64,000 bases of DNA from Ottelia alismoides (lineage: Eukaryota; Streptophyta; Magnoliopsida; Alismatales; Hydrocharitaceae). The notes below the pieces were generated by a model, which was given only the letters and a program-made list of their open reading frames with translations, ran no database searches and was not told the DNA's origin. The translations under genes were made by a program, and so were the position numbers. Each line of letters begins with the position of its first letter. The stretch's first letter is position 1. This document shows positions 46,740 through 57,949 of this stretch, in pieces. The stretch is taken from assembly GCA_037367405.1 (NCBI GenBank), contig JAZKJV010000154.1, forward strand, positions 372,001 through 436,000, given 5' to 3'.

Positions 46740-47099
46740 TGTAATTGTGTCTACTGGAATTAATGTTACGGATTCACACGATAGACTTTCTTCCGTCGTA
46801 ATAAAATCCATCGGCTAAGTACCATCACCAAAATTTATTTCTACTGCAGTGATAAAATGCATGTACCATCTAAAATTATGATTTAAAATTTATGTAAAAA
46901 CATGTGAATTAAATTTTACCAACGATTTATTCGTTGTTATAATAAAATGACGACGAATTCAAAAAACCGTCGTTATTTCTAATATAAATAACAACCAATA
47001 AATGTAAATGTCACTATATTTATAAGTTTGTAAATATAACGACGGATTTGAACAATCGTTGTTATCTAATCGTCACCATAGCTATTATTTGTTGTAGTG
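46740..47099. repeat. CACTA right subterminal repeat region and terminus
   Basis: Repeats of AACGACGGATT, CGTCGTTAT and TTCGTTGTTAT type, ending TTGTTGTAGTG. Confidence 0.75.
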
Positions 47100-47134
47100 A
47101 CCCTCGAGGATACTAATCTCGAATGCATGGCTTA

Positions 47135-47370
47135 GAGATCTGACTTAACATAGATAAGAGAGCAAGCAAAAAGTTCGCAGGATGCAATCAACTGCAGTTA
47201 AAGATATTGTTCATATTATCAGTTAAAGAATCTAAGAATCATTGATCGATTGTGCAGAGGAGCCCCTCTTCAAATTCCTTTTTTTCCAATCTGCACTCTA
47301 TCACAATAGTTCTCATATCTATGCAAGACAAAGACAATAAATACAACCTCGAGGATGCTGGGCTCGAATA
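47135..47370. repeat. tandem host duplication, copy 2 (keeps the empty CACTA site)
   Basis: Matches 39591-39802 and then continues AAATACAACCTCGAGG, the uninterrupted counterpart of the CACTA insertion point, for about 25 more bases shared with 47103-47126. The nature of the host sequence is unknown. Confidence 0.88.
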
Positions 47371-47805
47371 TAGGGCAAGGTCTGGAATCAGAGTATTGGA
47401 GTTGTCCATGGAGATACATACTGCTATATTGATGTTCTCGGACATGAGTGTTGACATGGTTGGAGAGGAACTCTTATTCTCATGGCAACACTGCAATGGT
47501 AACGTGAAAATAGGAGTCAAACCGGATGATCGACGCGAGCGTACAAGACAAAGACTGTAAACATTCCTCAAGTTTTCGTTCTAGACATTGTTGGTGACCT
47601 AAGATTGTCGTGCTCAAAGTCACTCGTGGTTAGAGAGGAGCTGCTATTCTTAGGACTCGTGGAAGTTGGTGTTCGACAGTTTTCTCTTAGTTGAAGGGAT
47701 TTGTTGGATGACGGAAGAAACAAGGGGATTATGTCGACACTATAGGAACCCCTACACGCCATCGGAGGAGGGAAACAACGGGATTACATAAGAGCGAAGG
47801 ACATA
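47371..47805. other. unassigned, partly coding-like
   Basis: Mixed composition, no frame longer than about 100 codons and no family recognised. Confidence 0.3.
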
Positions 47806-47813
47806 TCCCTACG

Positions 47814-48266
47814 TAGGGATGTAAATGGTTGTAGATATATCCGATCTGTCACCGTATCTGTTTTATACAAATTTTGACATCCGTATCCGTATCCGTATCC
47901 GTTTTAATATGGATATGGATATGGATATTGTTTTGATATCCACAAACATCTATATCCATATACGTATATCCATTTTCATATATAAATAGTCATAGATTTA
48001 TTTTTAACCATATATAACATAATTCTATACCTTCTTTTACTATATTTGTATAATTTTTAGGATACAAACACATTTAGTGAATTTATATCACGTGTTTTTC
48101 ATCCAATTTGTATACATTTAAGTCGATTCTAAAGAGCATTTCTAACATTACTCGTATGCGATCATTATCCGTTCAACATCCGTGTCCGTTTTTAAGGATA
48201 TGGTAAAATATTTTAATATACATCAATATCCGTATCCGCATCTATATCCGTCCATTTACATTCCTA
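47814..48266. mobile_element. hAT-type MITE, family M, copy 3 (453 bp)
   Basis: Ends TAGGGATGTAAATGG and CCATTTACATTCCTA are inverted. Flanking octamers TCCCTACG (47806-47813) and CCCCTACG (48267-48274) match 7 of 8. TATCCGTATCCG-type repeats lie near both ends. Confidence 0.88.
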
Positions 48267-48436
48267 CCCCTACGTCATCGAGCTCGACATGAGCCGAACC
48301 GAAGGCAACACGTCATAGGCATGCATAGCAGGACATGAGCGAATAAGAAATATGCATATATGGGTACGTTGGTAAACTGTGGTAGGTTGCATGGGATATG
48401 ACGGGAATTTGGGGAAATATGTAACGTCATATGTGG
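48031..48436. repeat. segmental tandem duplication, unit 1 (MITE right half plus flank)
   Basis: Paired with 48499-48898, offset 462 bp at the TACGTCATCGAGCT landmark (48271 and 48733). It includes the right half of MITE copy 3 and about 170 bp of flank. Confidence 0.88.
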
Positions 48437-48498
48437 AATATAATTGGTGGGGTTACTAATGGAGTGTGGATTTCTCCCGTGCTTAGTATATGTAATAG

Positions 48499-48898
48499 AT
48501 ATCTTTTACTATATTTATTTTTATGATACAAACATATTTAAAAATTTATAGCATGCGTTTTCCATCCAATCCGTATACATTTAAATCGATTATATATAGT
48601 ATTTTTAACATTACTCGTATGTGATCAGTATCCGCTACATCCGTATCCGTTTTTAAGGATATGATAAAATAGTTTTAATATACGTCAATATCCGTATCCG
48701 CATCTATATAATTCCATTTACATTCCTATCCCTACGTCATCGAGCTGGACATGAGCTGAACCGAAGGCAACACGTCATAGGCATGCATCACTACATGAGC
48801 GAATATGAAATAGGCAAATATGGGTATGTTGGTAATCTGTGATAGGTTGCATGGGATATGATGGGAATTTGAGAAAATATGTAACGACATTTGGGCTG
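48499..48898. repeat. segmental tandem duplication, unit 2 (includes a half MITE ending at 48728)
   Basis: Same order as unit 1. The MITE end here (CATTCCTA to 48728) is followed by TCCCTACG, identical to the left target duplication of copy 3, so this unit keeps the unmutated right duplication. Confidence 0.88.
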
Positions 48899-49371
48899 AG
48901 GATGGTATTTCAAATGTTGCCACTGGGCAATTTTGAGCGTCACTTGGACTTTCTGAAAATATGGCGATGAGGGACAAGATTCGTGCGGTGTCTGTCCTTG
49001 AGTTCTGTGGCTTGCTAGAATCTGTGTTGTGTTCAGAGGAGAGAGACTTTATGTCGAAAACGTTTTGATTCATGCTAGAATCATTCAAGATCCTTGATTC
49101 TTGTAATTTCGTTCTAAACATGTGATTATATAGTTTTTTTTTGGGTGTAGGCATTCACAATGTGGCACCTTTTTTCCCTTAAAAATAATATATAATTTGG
49201 GTAAATTACAAATAGATCCAAAAGTTTAGGTAAATATAAAAACATAGCCAGGTAGAAAATTCGTTTTTGGACCTAAATTTCAACGGTGTAGCACTTTCCA
49301 ACGGACGTCCTATTTTTTATTTACGAAAATGATAAAGAAAACATAGTTTACAATAAGGGTAAAATGGGGCT
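48899..49371. other. unassigned
   Basis: From 49198 (GGGTAAATTACAAATAGATC) the sequence looks like a transposon terminus, but no partner end was found. No gene seen. Confidence 0.35.
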
Positions 49372-49735
49372 GCCTCTGTGGGGGAGCTAACTTAGCTCTC
49401 CCTGCCTCATTTCATCTGCTTATTTTTTTATTTTTTTTAATTTCTTCCGTGGATTTTCATCAATATATCCCTATATTATGTCATTAAAATTTCGTGTGAA
49501 AGAGAGACTCCTACGGCCTCCATCCAGATGGGGTCGTTTTTAGCAATTCTGTTACCGCTAAAAAATGACTGTCTGGATGGAGGCCGTATGAGTTTCTGTT
49601 TCGCATGAAATTTTAATGACATAATATAGGGATATAGTGATGAAATTCCATGAAGAAATTTTCAAAAAAAAAATAAAACAACCTGGCGAAATTGCACGGA
49701 TGAAGCCAAGTTAGTCCCCAAGGGCCAGCCACATT
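49372..49735. repeat. long foldback (imperfect inverted repeat), about 364 bp
   Basis: The inner arms 49439-49527 and 49573-49660 are about 88 bp and roughly nine in ten positions pair, including CTATATTATGTCATTAAAAT and ACGGCCTCCATCCAG. The 45-base loop itself contains a stem (GTCGTTTTTAGC with GCTAAAAAATGAC). The outer arms pair less well (GGGGGAGCTAACTTAGCTC side with the inverse of GAAGCCAAGTTAGTCCCC). A transcript would form a long hairpin. It may be a foldback MITE or a small-RNA locus. Confidence 0.85.
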
Positions 49736-49835
49736 GAACTCTTACAATAATCTTTACGTGATTATGTTATTATTATTGTCGTCATCGTAACATGTAATGA
49801 TATTTTTTTGAAAGATTTGGTAAAACTGCCGCATG

Positions 49836-50395
49836 TAGGGTGGAGCATTGGGTCGGGCCGGCCCTAACCCGACCCTGACCCGACCCGCAAATGCCCGAGC
49901 CCGACCCGAACCCGATGTACAAATGGGCCGGGTCCGGGTCCTCATTTTTCAAAAATATTATGCTCGGGCCGGGCCGGGTCCGAACCCGAAGTACAAATGG
50001 GCCGGACCTAGGCCCTCATATTTCAAAATATCATATTAGAACTAAATTAGGGGGTACGGATTTATAGTCACAATACATCCAATATTTCCTTCATCCATCA
50101 ATAGTAATATTATATCGTAACAATACATCCAATATTCATGTGTTATGGATGAATTATATCCATAACAATAAATTGGAATCAAAGTGCAACTTTATGGAAT
50201 CAAAATAAGTACGGGTTGAGCTCGGCCTAAGCTCGAGCCCGACCCGAGCCCGATCCTGCGGACCTTGGACCGGGCCCGGATCCTCAGTTTGCTGAAAAAA
50301 GCGAATCTCGACCCGATCCAAGACCCACGGAAACTTGATGGGCTCGGGTCGGGCTTTCCCGAGTTGGGCCGGGTCGAGCCAAATGCTCCACCCTA
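49836..50395. mobile_element. hAT-type MITE, second family, 560 bp
   Basis: Ends TAGGGTGGAGCATTGGG and CCAAATGCTCCACCCTA are inverted. Flanks CCGCATG and CGGCATG match 6 of 7. Both ends are packed with GGCCGGGTC and CCCGACCCG blocks, and the centre is AT-rich. Confidence 0.85.
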
Positions 50396-50838
<443 letters not shown>

Positions 50839-51659
50839 GTGGGTGATCTATTCAGGATGCCCCTGCATAACTTCAAGAAGTCTTTCCCATACCCAAGGTG
50901 CTCGGTTCGGGCAAAGAAAGATCATGTCATTTCGGATACGGATCCCTCGTTGGGTTTCGTTTTCTCGAAACCAAATTTCCCTCTCAATAGGAACAGGGAA
51001 GCACACTGTTCTTCGGTAAGTGGCCTGCTGCACAACTCGGGCAGCACTTTGTGGCGCACGACCCGGTTCCCGTCGGTGGTTCTTCCTCGGACCAAGGAAA
51101 CACCAGGTGCTTCTCTGCAAGAGGCGATAGTTCGGCATGACGGTGGCGGAAGTCAGCGTGGGAGGTCGGGGCCGGAGGAGGAGCCTGCTGTGGCTGGGAA
51201 GGGGAGCGTTGGTGCGTTAAATGGGGGAGAAAGGAGGGATTCCGAGCTTGGTAGGGGAGGAGCTCTCGCGAAGAAGGGGGCGGCGGCGCTTCATCGTGCA
51301 AGGATGAAGGGACCGCTCCACGTGGGATCGCTCCAAAGGAGGGAAATTGCGGTGTTGAACAGCATTTCTTTTTTTTTTTCTCTCTCTCGTAAGCGACATA
51401 GGACAGACTCAAGGGTGGATGATGAGGGATCTCGAACGAGAAGGCCAAGCGATGGCTGTGGACGAGAGGCGGGGCTGTTTACCTTTCAATAGGTGGCAAT
51501 TTCTGAAGAAGCGACGGAGTTGGATACCAAGGAAAGGCTTGAGGTTGGGAGGCTAAACCTTGATGGAAGCGTGGATGAAGTAGAGAGCGAGATGGAGAGA
51601 CTCTTCAAGCAGGCTCTAGCACAGATGATACGGGTTCAGATGGCGGGGATGAACCCCGT
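50839..51659 (+). pseudogene. probable L1 ORF1 remnant, plus strand (host of the nested L1)
   Basis: A 217-codon open stretch (50839-51492) followed by one to 51678. The part YPRCSVRAKKDHVISDT fits a decayed CCHC knuckle (second and last Cys replaced), and the rest is Gly/Arg/Ser-rich. The same-strand L1 ORF2 begins right of the nested minus-strand L1, at about 56610, so this is best read as the ORF1 half of that element. No DUF4283 domain is clear, so the call is an inference. Confidence 0.4.
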
Positions 51660-51823
51660 TGTTTTTTTTGCTGTGTAAATTTAAACTATATATTCCAAAA
51701 AAAAAACGAGACTTACAAAAATATGGGGGCTAATAGAAGTAGCCTGAATAGTAAAATGGACAAACTTAGAGACCAAAAACTAAGCTGATCCTTAGAGAAA
51801 AAACAAAAGCTCAGCATCCAGCC

Positions 51824-54800
51824 TTAAAATTTAATGTGTCTGAAAGTAGCACGAACGTCAACGACAAGGCGCTCGGAAGACCAGCGGCACGAGCTAGACC
51901 AACGCCGATTTCGTTCCCGCCAAATGTGCCATACCACAATCACGAGGAGGGTGGCGAATGAGGATCGATCGGTCGGAGAAGGCAAATTGAGAATCCAGAT
52001 AACCAATTCATGGAGGACATTCGGAGGAGGGGTCAACAAGCCTATTGAGCTACAGGAACCCTGCCTAATCGAGGAAGAGATGGGGCACCGGAACAGCAAG
52101 TGCTCATGTGATTCCGCCTCCAATGAGCAGAGGCCACAAATGCTAGGGAGAGCAAGCCCAAATGCGATAAGTCTGTCCATAGTAGGGAGCCTTCCGAGGA
52201 ATGCTCGGTATATAGTGAAAGCATAACAAGGTGGGGTGTGGCGGTCCCAAATAACCGCATGCTAGGAGACCTGCACATCCCGCGGCCGAAGGTGATCGTA
52301 GGCACTAGCAAATGAGAAACCAGAAGGCGAGGGGATCCATGAAGCGGAAAGAACGTCCCCCCGAATGGCCTCCCTCAAAGCAGGTCTGGAAGCCATCATC
52401 TTACGCCAGTGTATGGAGCAGGAGGAGACGGGCGAAATATCCCAAAAAGAGCCATTGCTAAGGTATTTGGAGCGCATATACACATCCCAGATAGAAGAGT
52501 CGGCCGAAAGGAGCCTCCAGACCCAAGAGGCAATCATAGTATGGCGGAGGGAGAGAAGGGACTTCAAACCCAAGCCCCTCCCTTTTCGGGAGACAAATAC
52601 GACTCCAAGCAATGTCGTGGCACGGCCGCCCCCAGAGGAAATGGGCGCACATCTTGTCAAGATGCCTGATGTTAGAAATATGGATAATAACACCTGCGGC
52701 CCAATAAAGAAAGATACCACGAATCACAGTATTCAGGAGTTGCGCCCTGCCCTCCATTGTCAAACATCTAGCATTCCACCCGTTGATAAGATTCCTGATA
52801 CAGTCTTCAAGAGCTCTCGAGTCACTGCTACGCCCATAGGTAGAGGCCATAGGGAGGCTGAGGTATGTATTGGGGAGCTTCTGCTGGAGCATCCCCATGT
52901 GAAGGGTGGTTGTAAAGTTCGGGGTAGCCCATCTAGGCCTAAAGATTTTGCTCTTCCTGTGGTTCATCTTGAGTCCCGAAACCGCTTCAAACTCTTGTAG
53001 GATGTCCCTAACGGCAGAGGTGGAGCGAAGAGAACCCTTGCAAAAGAAAAGCAAGTCATCCGCATAGATAAGATGTGAGGGAGAAATGCAACGTCCACGC
53101 CCCAAAGGGTGGAAACGGCCAGCCATAGTAGGAATCGACAATAGAGGTGAGGGATTCCATGCCAATCGTGAAGAGCAGAGGACTCAGGGGATCACCCTGA
53201 CGTAGTCCCCTAGTACCCTTAAACAAGCCATGGGGGGAGCCATTGATTAAAATGGAGAACGAAGCAGTAGAGATACAGTTCTTAATCCAAGAGATCCACG
53301 TAGAGCAGAAAACCATAGCTGATAGGGCAACAAGTATGAATGAGTGATCGATCGAGTCAAAGGCTTTGGATAGATCGATCTTCAGGCATGCTTTGTTACG
53401 AGAAGCTCTATTGTCGAAACCGTGCATGATTTCGTTAGTAAGGCGAATGTTATCACTAATTAATCTCCCATTAATGAATGCCGATTGGGTGGGCGAGATG
53501 AGTGACGGGAGAACGGCCGCAAGCTTGTTGGCCAAGATCTTCGAGAAAATCTTGTAAATGACATTGCACCCGGAAATAGGCCGATAATCTCCGATGTTAG
53601 AGGGAGTCTGAACTTTGGGAATTAGAGTAAGGAAGGTATGGTTAACTTCCCTAACCATCTTCCCGCCATTATAGAGGAATTGCATAGCAGCCTTGATAGA
53701 GTCTTTGAACAGTGGCCAATGGAGTTTGAAGAAGTAAGAGTTGAAGCCATCAGGGCCCGGGGCCTTGGCGGACCCGATGGATGACAAGGCATCCTAGATT
53801 TCATCTTCGTCAAATGGCCTGACAAGCCAGGAATTAGCATTCTCTGTAAGACATCTACGCCGAGGCGGTGGAGTAAGCCTCATGGGATCGGAATCGGAGG
53901 GGGCTAATAGAGCAGTGAAATGATCAACAGCTGCCTTAGCCACATCAATCTGGCTGTCGACCACATTGCCACGAGAATCCAGTACATTAGTGATAAAATT
54001 CCTCGAGCATCGGATTTTTGCCGAGAGGTGGAAGTAACGAGTGTTGCGATCACCGAGGTTTAACCAATCAACCCTACTTTCTGCTTCCATAAGGATTCAA
54101 TATCCTCCTCAAGCGTCATCAAATAACCTTTGACATCGGACTCTAGTTGTGCAAGGTAAGGTTCAAGGGGCGCATCCGCGAGGGCAACCGATATAGCATC
54201 GAGGAACCTCTTGGCACTTTTTGATTCAGAGATAGCGTTAGCTTCCTCTGAAGCCCAACGCTTCAAAGTAAGTTTAATATTTTTAATTTTGCGCGCCAGG
54301 CAAAAAAGAGGATTACCATAGACAGGGGAGGCCCATCCATCTAAAACCGTCTCAAGATATCCCGGCTAAAGGGTCCAGTAGTCAAAGAAGCGGAAGGGGG
54401 TCCTCTTAGGGGGGCTGGGGCAGATTGGGACCTTCATTAGCAAATGGTCAGATTGAGGGAGAGGAGAGTAACACAGCTTTGCAGTGGGAAGGGAGGAGAG
54501 AAATTCTTCGTTGGCAAGAGCCCGATCAAGGCGGGCAACAATATGCCCCGAGCCCACCGAACCATTGGTCCAGGACCAATGATTGCCATTGGCTTCAAGA
54601 TCGGACAAGCTACAGGCAACAACACAATTGTTGAAGTCATCCATAGGGGCCCTCGCAGCCGAACGTCCACCCGATCTTTCAGAGGAGAATCTGACTACAT
54701 TGAGGTCTCCCAATACTAACCACGGACCCGTAATGCCCGAGTTGACCTCATGAAAATGATGCCACAGATCCTTTCTTAGACTTTGACTGTTCTCCCCATA

Positions 54801-55115
54801 AACCATGGAGAGGTTGAGTGAAAAACCACCATGGCTAGAATAATGCATAGATATGGCTTGGTTGTGTATCCCAACAATCTCGCAAGACCAAGAGTTGGTA
54901 TTCCATAGGAGATAAATTCGGCCAAACCCAGTACTGTTATGAACCAGGTTCCAGCCATTAGGAATTGAATCCTCGAATCGCTGTCTGTTGGAATGTCTGA
55001 TTTTGGTCTCAACGAGGCCAATCAGCTCCACATTATTCGCGAGAAGCTCCTTGAAGATAGCTTTGAATTTCTGAGGCTTATTTAGCCCACGAGTATTACA
55101 AACCATGATAGACAT
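51824..55115 (-). pseudogene. L1 ORF2: endonuclease, reverse transcriptase, zinc-binding region (broken)
   Basis: Starts at ATG 55115. The endonuclease (exonuclease-endonuclease-phosphatase fold) is 55115-54390, with ETKIRHSNRQ, WLVLGDLNVV and SDHLLM marking metal and catalytic sites. The RT is about 53790-53000: PGPDGFNSYFFKLHW, IPKVQTPSNIGDYRPIS, the palm AFDSIDH and GLRQGDPLSPLLF, and the active site YADD at 53066-53055. The zf-RVT zinc-binding region is 52138-52085 (CGLCSLEAESHEHLLFRC). Breaks: in-frame TAG at about 54366 and 53794, and frameshifts near 54070, 53080, 52600 and 52250. It would nick target DNA and copy RNA in the nucleus if intact. No RNase H seen. Confidence 0.9.
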
Positions 55116-56556
55116 TAAAAGGTGGTAGTAATGGGGGCCTCAGCCTGCCCTTTAGCCTTGCTTGGAACCTTAGGTGGTTTCTTTTTTCTATGGGTGGCCG
55201 TGACCCAAGCTTGGCTGAGGTTCGAGATGGCGTGATTTCCAGCGGCCAACGGTGGGGGTTGGCCGTCAGCATCCGTGGACGGGGAGTTCAGATCAAGAAA
55301 GTGTGGGGAAGAGGATGAGGTCGCCATGGTAGCCGATCTCCTACTCGTCGAAGCCATCCTGTGGAGTAGGTTCTTGGCGCCGAAGGCAAAAGATGGAACC
55401 TTCGCAGAGGAGTAGGGTCATTTATGAACCTTCCCAGATGAGACTGGATCCCCAGGGGGGCAGGAGGGGCACTTCCCTGAGCTAATAACGGAGCCTCGGG
55501 GATGAGATCTTTCGAGGCGGTGGTGTGAGTATCATCGTTAAAAGCATCCGAGGCGGGGATATCATCAGCAATGGTAGCATGTATGGGGGCCTCCGGGGAC
55601 TGTTGGGCGTGTTGTTGCAGAGACGATGAGGCAGCGCACACAGGCGGCTCAGGATTCGCATACGGGCAATGCTGTGTGGAATGCCCAAATGCAACACAGG
55701 AGCCACATCTAGGGGGTGCCCACTCCAACTCCACCTCAACAAGTTGACGGATACCGGAGTAGAAAACCAGGGGAAGGGTCGTCGGAATGACTTTCGACGC
55801 ATGAACGGAGACGCAGCACCGCGTGTATTCCAGATTCGTCCCCGATGCAGTGGCCGCGTCCATAAACAATGGGACACCGATAAGGCTAGAAAGCTTATTC
55901 AGAATAAGTTCATTACAATGTCCCAAGCTAAGGCCATGGAAACGAACCCAAAGTAGGATCTCCGATAGGAGATCCCTCTCTAAGCATGAGGCGGTATCCC
56001 ATCTGCGCAAGACCATGAATCTCCCTTGGAATAGCCAAGGTCCTGCCGCAATGATTCTATCACAATCATCGGCTGATGAAAGCTTTAGGTAGAAGAATCC
56101 GTTGGGGCGAGGCAGAAGTTTGTAATCTCTGGAGGGTTTCCATACCTTATCGATGAACGCAGTGAGATGCTTGATAAACGGACGTTTTCCCAGCACGTAA
56201 AAAATGATGGTATTATCCTAGATATTGGCGATGGTACGGGCCTCCGCTTCAGATACAAAAGCAACCTCGACGCCATCGACGAGGACCAGCGGCGAGAAGG
56301 ACAAGGGACGAGTTTCGGAAGCCGGAGTAGGGGCACCACCACAGACATCCCTCCAAGAAGGAATAGAGGGGGCCGTAGGGGGGGAAGTCGGGTAGGGTGG
56401 AAGAGGATAAGGTTGAGGGTGGGTGGCCATGTCGGGGTGGGGGGGGGTGTGGAACACCAGATGACTGAGGGATGGAGGATTGGACGGTGGTGGTTTTCTG
56501 CGGCGGCGGGGGGGGGGGGGATTGGGAGCGGGAGGGGTGGGGGGACTAGGGTTCAT
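55115..56556 (-). pseudogene. L1 ORF1 (DUF4283 plus CCHC zinc knuckle), broken
   Basis: From ATG 56556 a Pro-rich N-terminus leads to a DUF4283 region (VLGKRPFIKHLTAFIDKVW, GRFMVLRRWDTASCLERD) and a CCHC knuckle CGSCVAFGHSTQHC at 55707-55666. One in-frame TAG at 56220-56218 interrupts it just before DUF4283. Near 55380 a frameshift moves reading to the frame that ends at 55115 with a basic KKKPPKVPSKAKG tail. The stop TAA shares one base with the ORF2 ATG (TAATG). ORF1 proteins bind the element RNA. Confidence 0.88.
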
Positions 56557-56609
56557 TGGGGAGTGGGAGGGGAAAAAAAGAAAATGGGGGTCGTCGGAAT
56601 TGGGGTTCT

Positions 56610-57945
56610 ATAACATTCGGCATAGAATGTGAGGGGATTGGGTCAACCGAAGATAAATAGTTGGCGAGATTAGCTCCTTGACGGTGTGGAAGGTTGATGT
56701 GGCTTGCTTGCAGGAATGAGGAGACTAAGATTGAGTCGTGGGGTTCAGTGAGATGGAGCTCTACTTTTAGACCACATCTCAATGAGTTCAAAGCAATGTT
56801 GGCGAACGGTTATTCGGGGATACTATTGTTCCTTGGAATGGTGACCCTTTTTGTTATGGTGGATAAAGTCATTTTTGACCCATTTGCCGACGGTGACTCT
56901 TCTCATCAAGAGGGAACACACACAATTTGTGGTGACCTCGATCTATGGCATTGTAGGTTCTTCTCCAAATGAGGCCCTTTGGGATGAGTTGCCAGCAATT
57001 AGGATGAGATTTCTAGAAATGGCTTGGATCGTGGATGATGATTTCGATGTAACACTATACGCGGAAGATAAACCTGATGGGAGATGGGTGCATGACCTTG
57101 GACTTGGTTTATTTGCTGATATGGTGGAGGGGCTAGCGTTAAAGGTTCTAGATGCGGTAAATTGCAAATACGGGAGGATCTCTTCCTCACACTCTCAAAT
57201 TGATCGGTTTCTGTTATCTGTTGAGGCACAAGAGTTGTACAATTTTGTAACCATAACTTCCCTTCATAGGTCAAGATAGGATCACATGCCACTGTGTTTG
57301 GACCCGTTTAGTGGGAGGGATGCTTGTCTTATTTCAATTCGAGCGATGTTGGATTTGGAGGATGGATTTCCTAAGTTGATGATCATTTTTTGGTCTGAGC
57401 TAGATGTGGAGGGATCGATAATTGTTTGAATTGCGCTGAAGTGGCAGCACTGCAAAAAGGCTAGTGGCTTTTAGAAGAGATTTGCATGTCGAACGTATGT
57501 CGAGGAGAAACCAAGTACAAGAAGAAGTGGTGAGACTGGATATACTGGGGGGAAATAGGAATTAGGATGAGGAGGAGCCTGTAAGCTGAGGGGTGGTGCA
57601 AAAGATCCTTGAGGAGGAGGATAGAAAATGAAAGATAGAGTGGACGTAGAGATCCCATCGGATTTGGCTGAAGGAGGGGGATGCGAACACTAGATTCTTT
57701 CATGCGGTGGAAAATGGAAGGAGGATGAGGAACTTGATCCACTCGATCAAAGTTGGGGGAGACGAGTTTCATGGTGAGGAGGCGGTTGCAAGGGAGGACA
57801 CATGTTACTTCAGAAGCACGAGAAAGCGCTTGCTACGCTATGGATCGAGGTGGTTGGGCTTGGGGGTGGAGAGCATAGCAGATTCTGAGGTGGAGTTATT
57901 GTCGAGGGTGTTCGAGATATAGGAGGTTCGTGAGGCTGATGAATC
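56610..57945 (+). pseudogene. L1 ORF2 fragment, plus strand (older L1)
   Basis: Reads as a badly decayed L1 endonuclease start and linker: ACRNEETKIESW (catalytic ETK region), FVVTSIYGIVGSS, a WIVDDDFDVTLYAE block where GDFN is normally found, QIDRFLLSVEAQE, then WLKEGDANTRFFHAVENGRRM before the RT. Frameshifts are frequent. It ends before the RT at about 57945. The nested minus-strand L1 separates it from an ORF1-like part at 50839-51659. Confidence 0.8.
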
Positions 57946-57949
57946 GCTA

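Larger units (their letters stand above)
39803..47099. mobile_element. CACTA (En/Spm) element, 7.3 kb, carrying host gene fragments
   Basis: Both ends read CACTACAACAA inward (11 bp perfect), followed by related sequence, with a 3-bp ACC duplication. Subterminal regions hold many CGTCACTATA, GCAACGAATAA and CGTCGTTAT-type motifs in both orientations, as in CACTA elements where they bind the regulatory transposase. No TNPD-like transposase is visible, so it looks non-autonomous. A CNGC fragment lies at 40435-41440, and other coding-like scraps lie further in. The empty site in the tandem host copy confirms both ends. Confidence 0.92.
51660..56600 (-). mobile_element. L1-type LINE, nearly full length, minus strand
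   Basis: ORF1, ORF2 and a short 3' UTR are in order on the minus strand. The 3' end is marked by an A-run (T-run on the plus strand at 51662-51669). The 5' end lies in the G-rich stretch near 56560-56600. The target duplication could not be found. Both ORFs carry stops or frameshifts, so it is inactive, but divergence is modest. It sits between two halves of a plus-strand L1. Confidence 0.87.
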
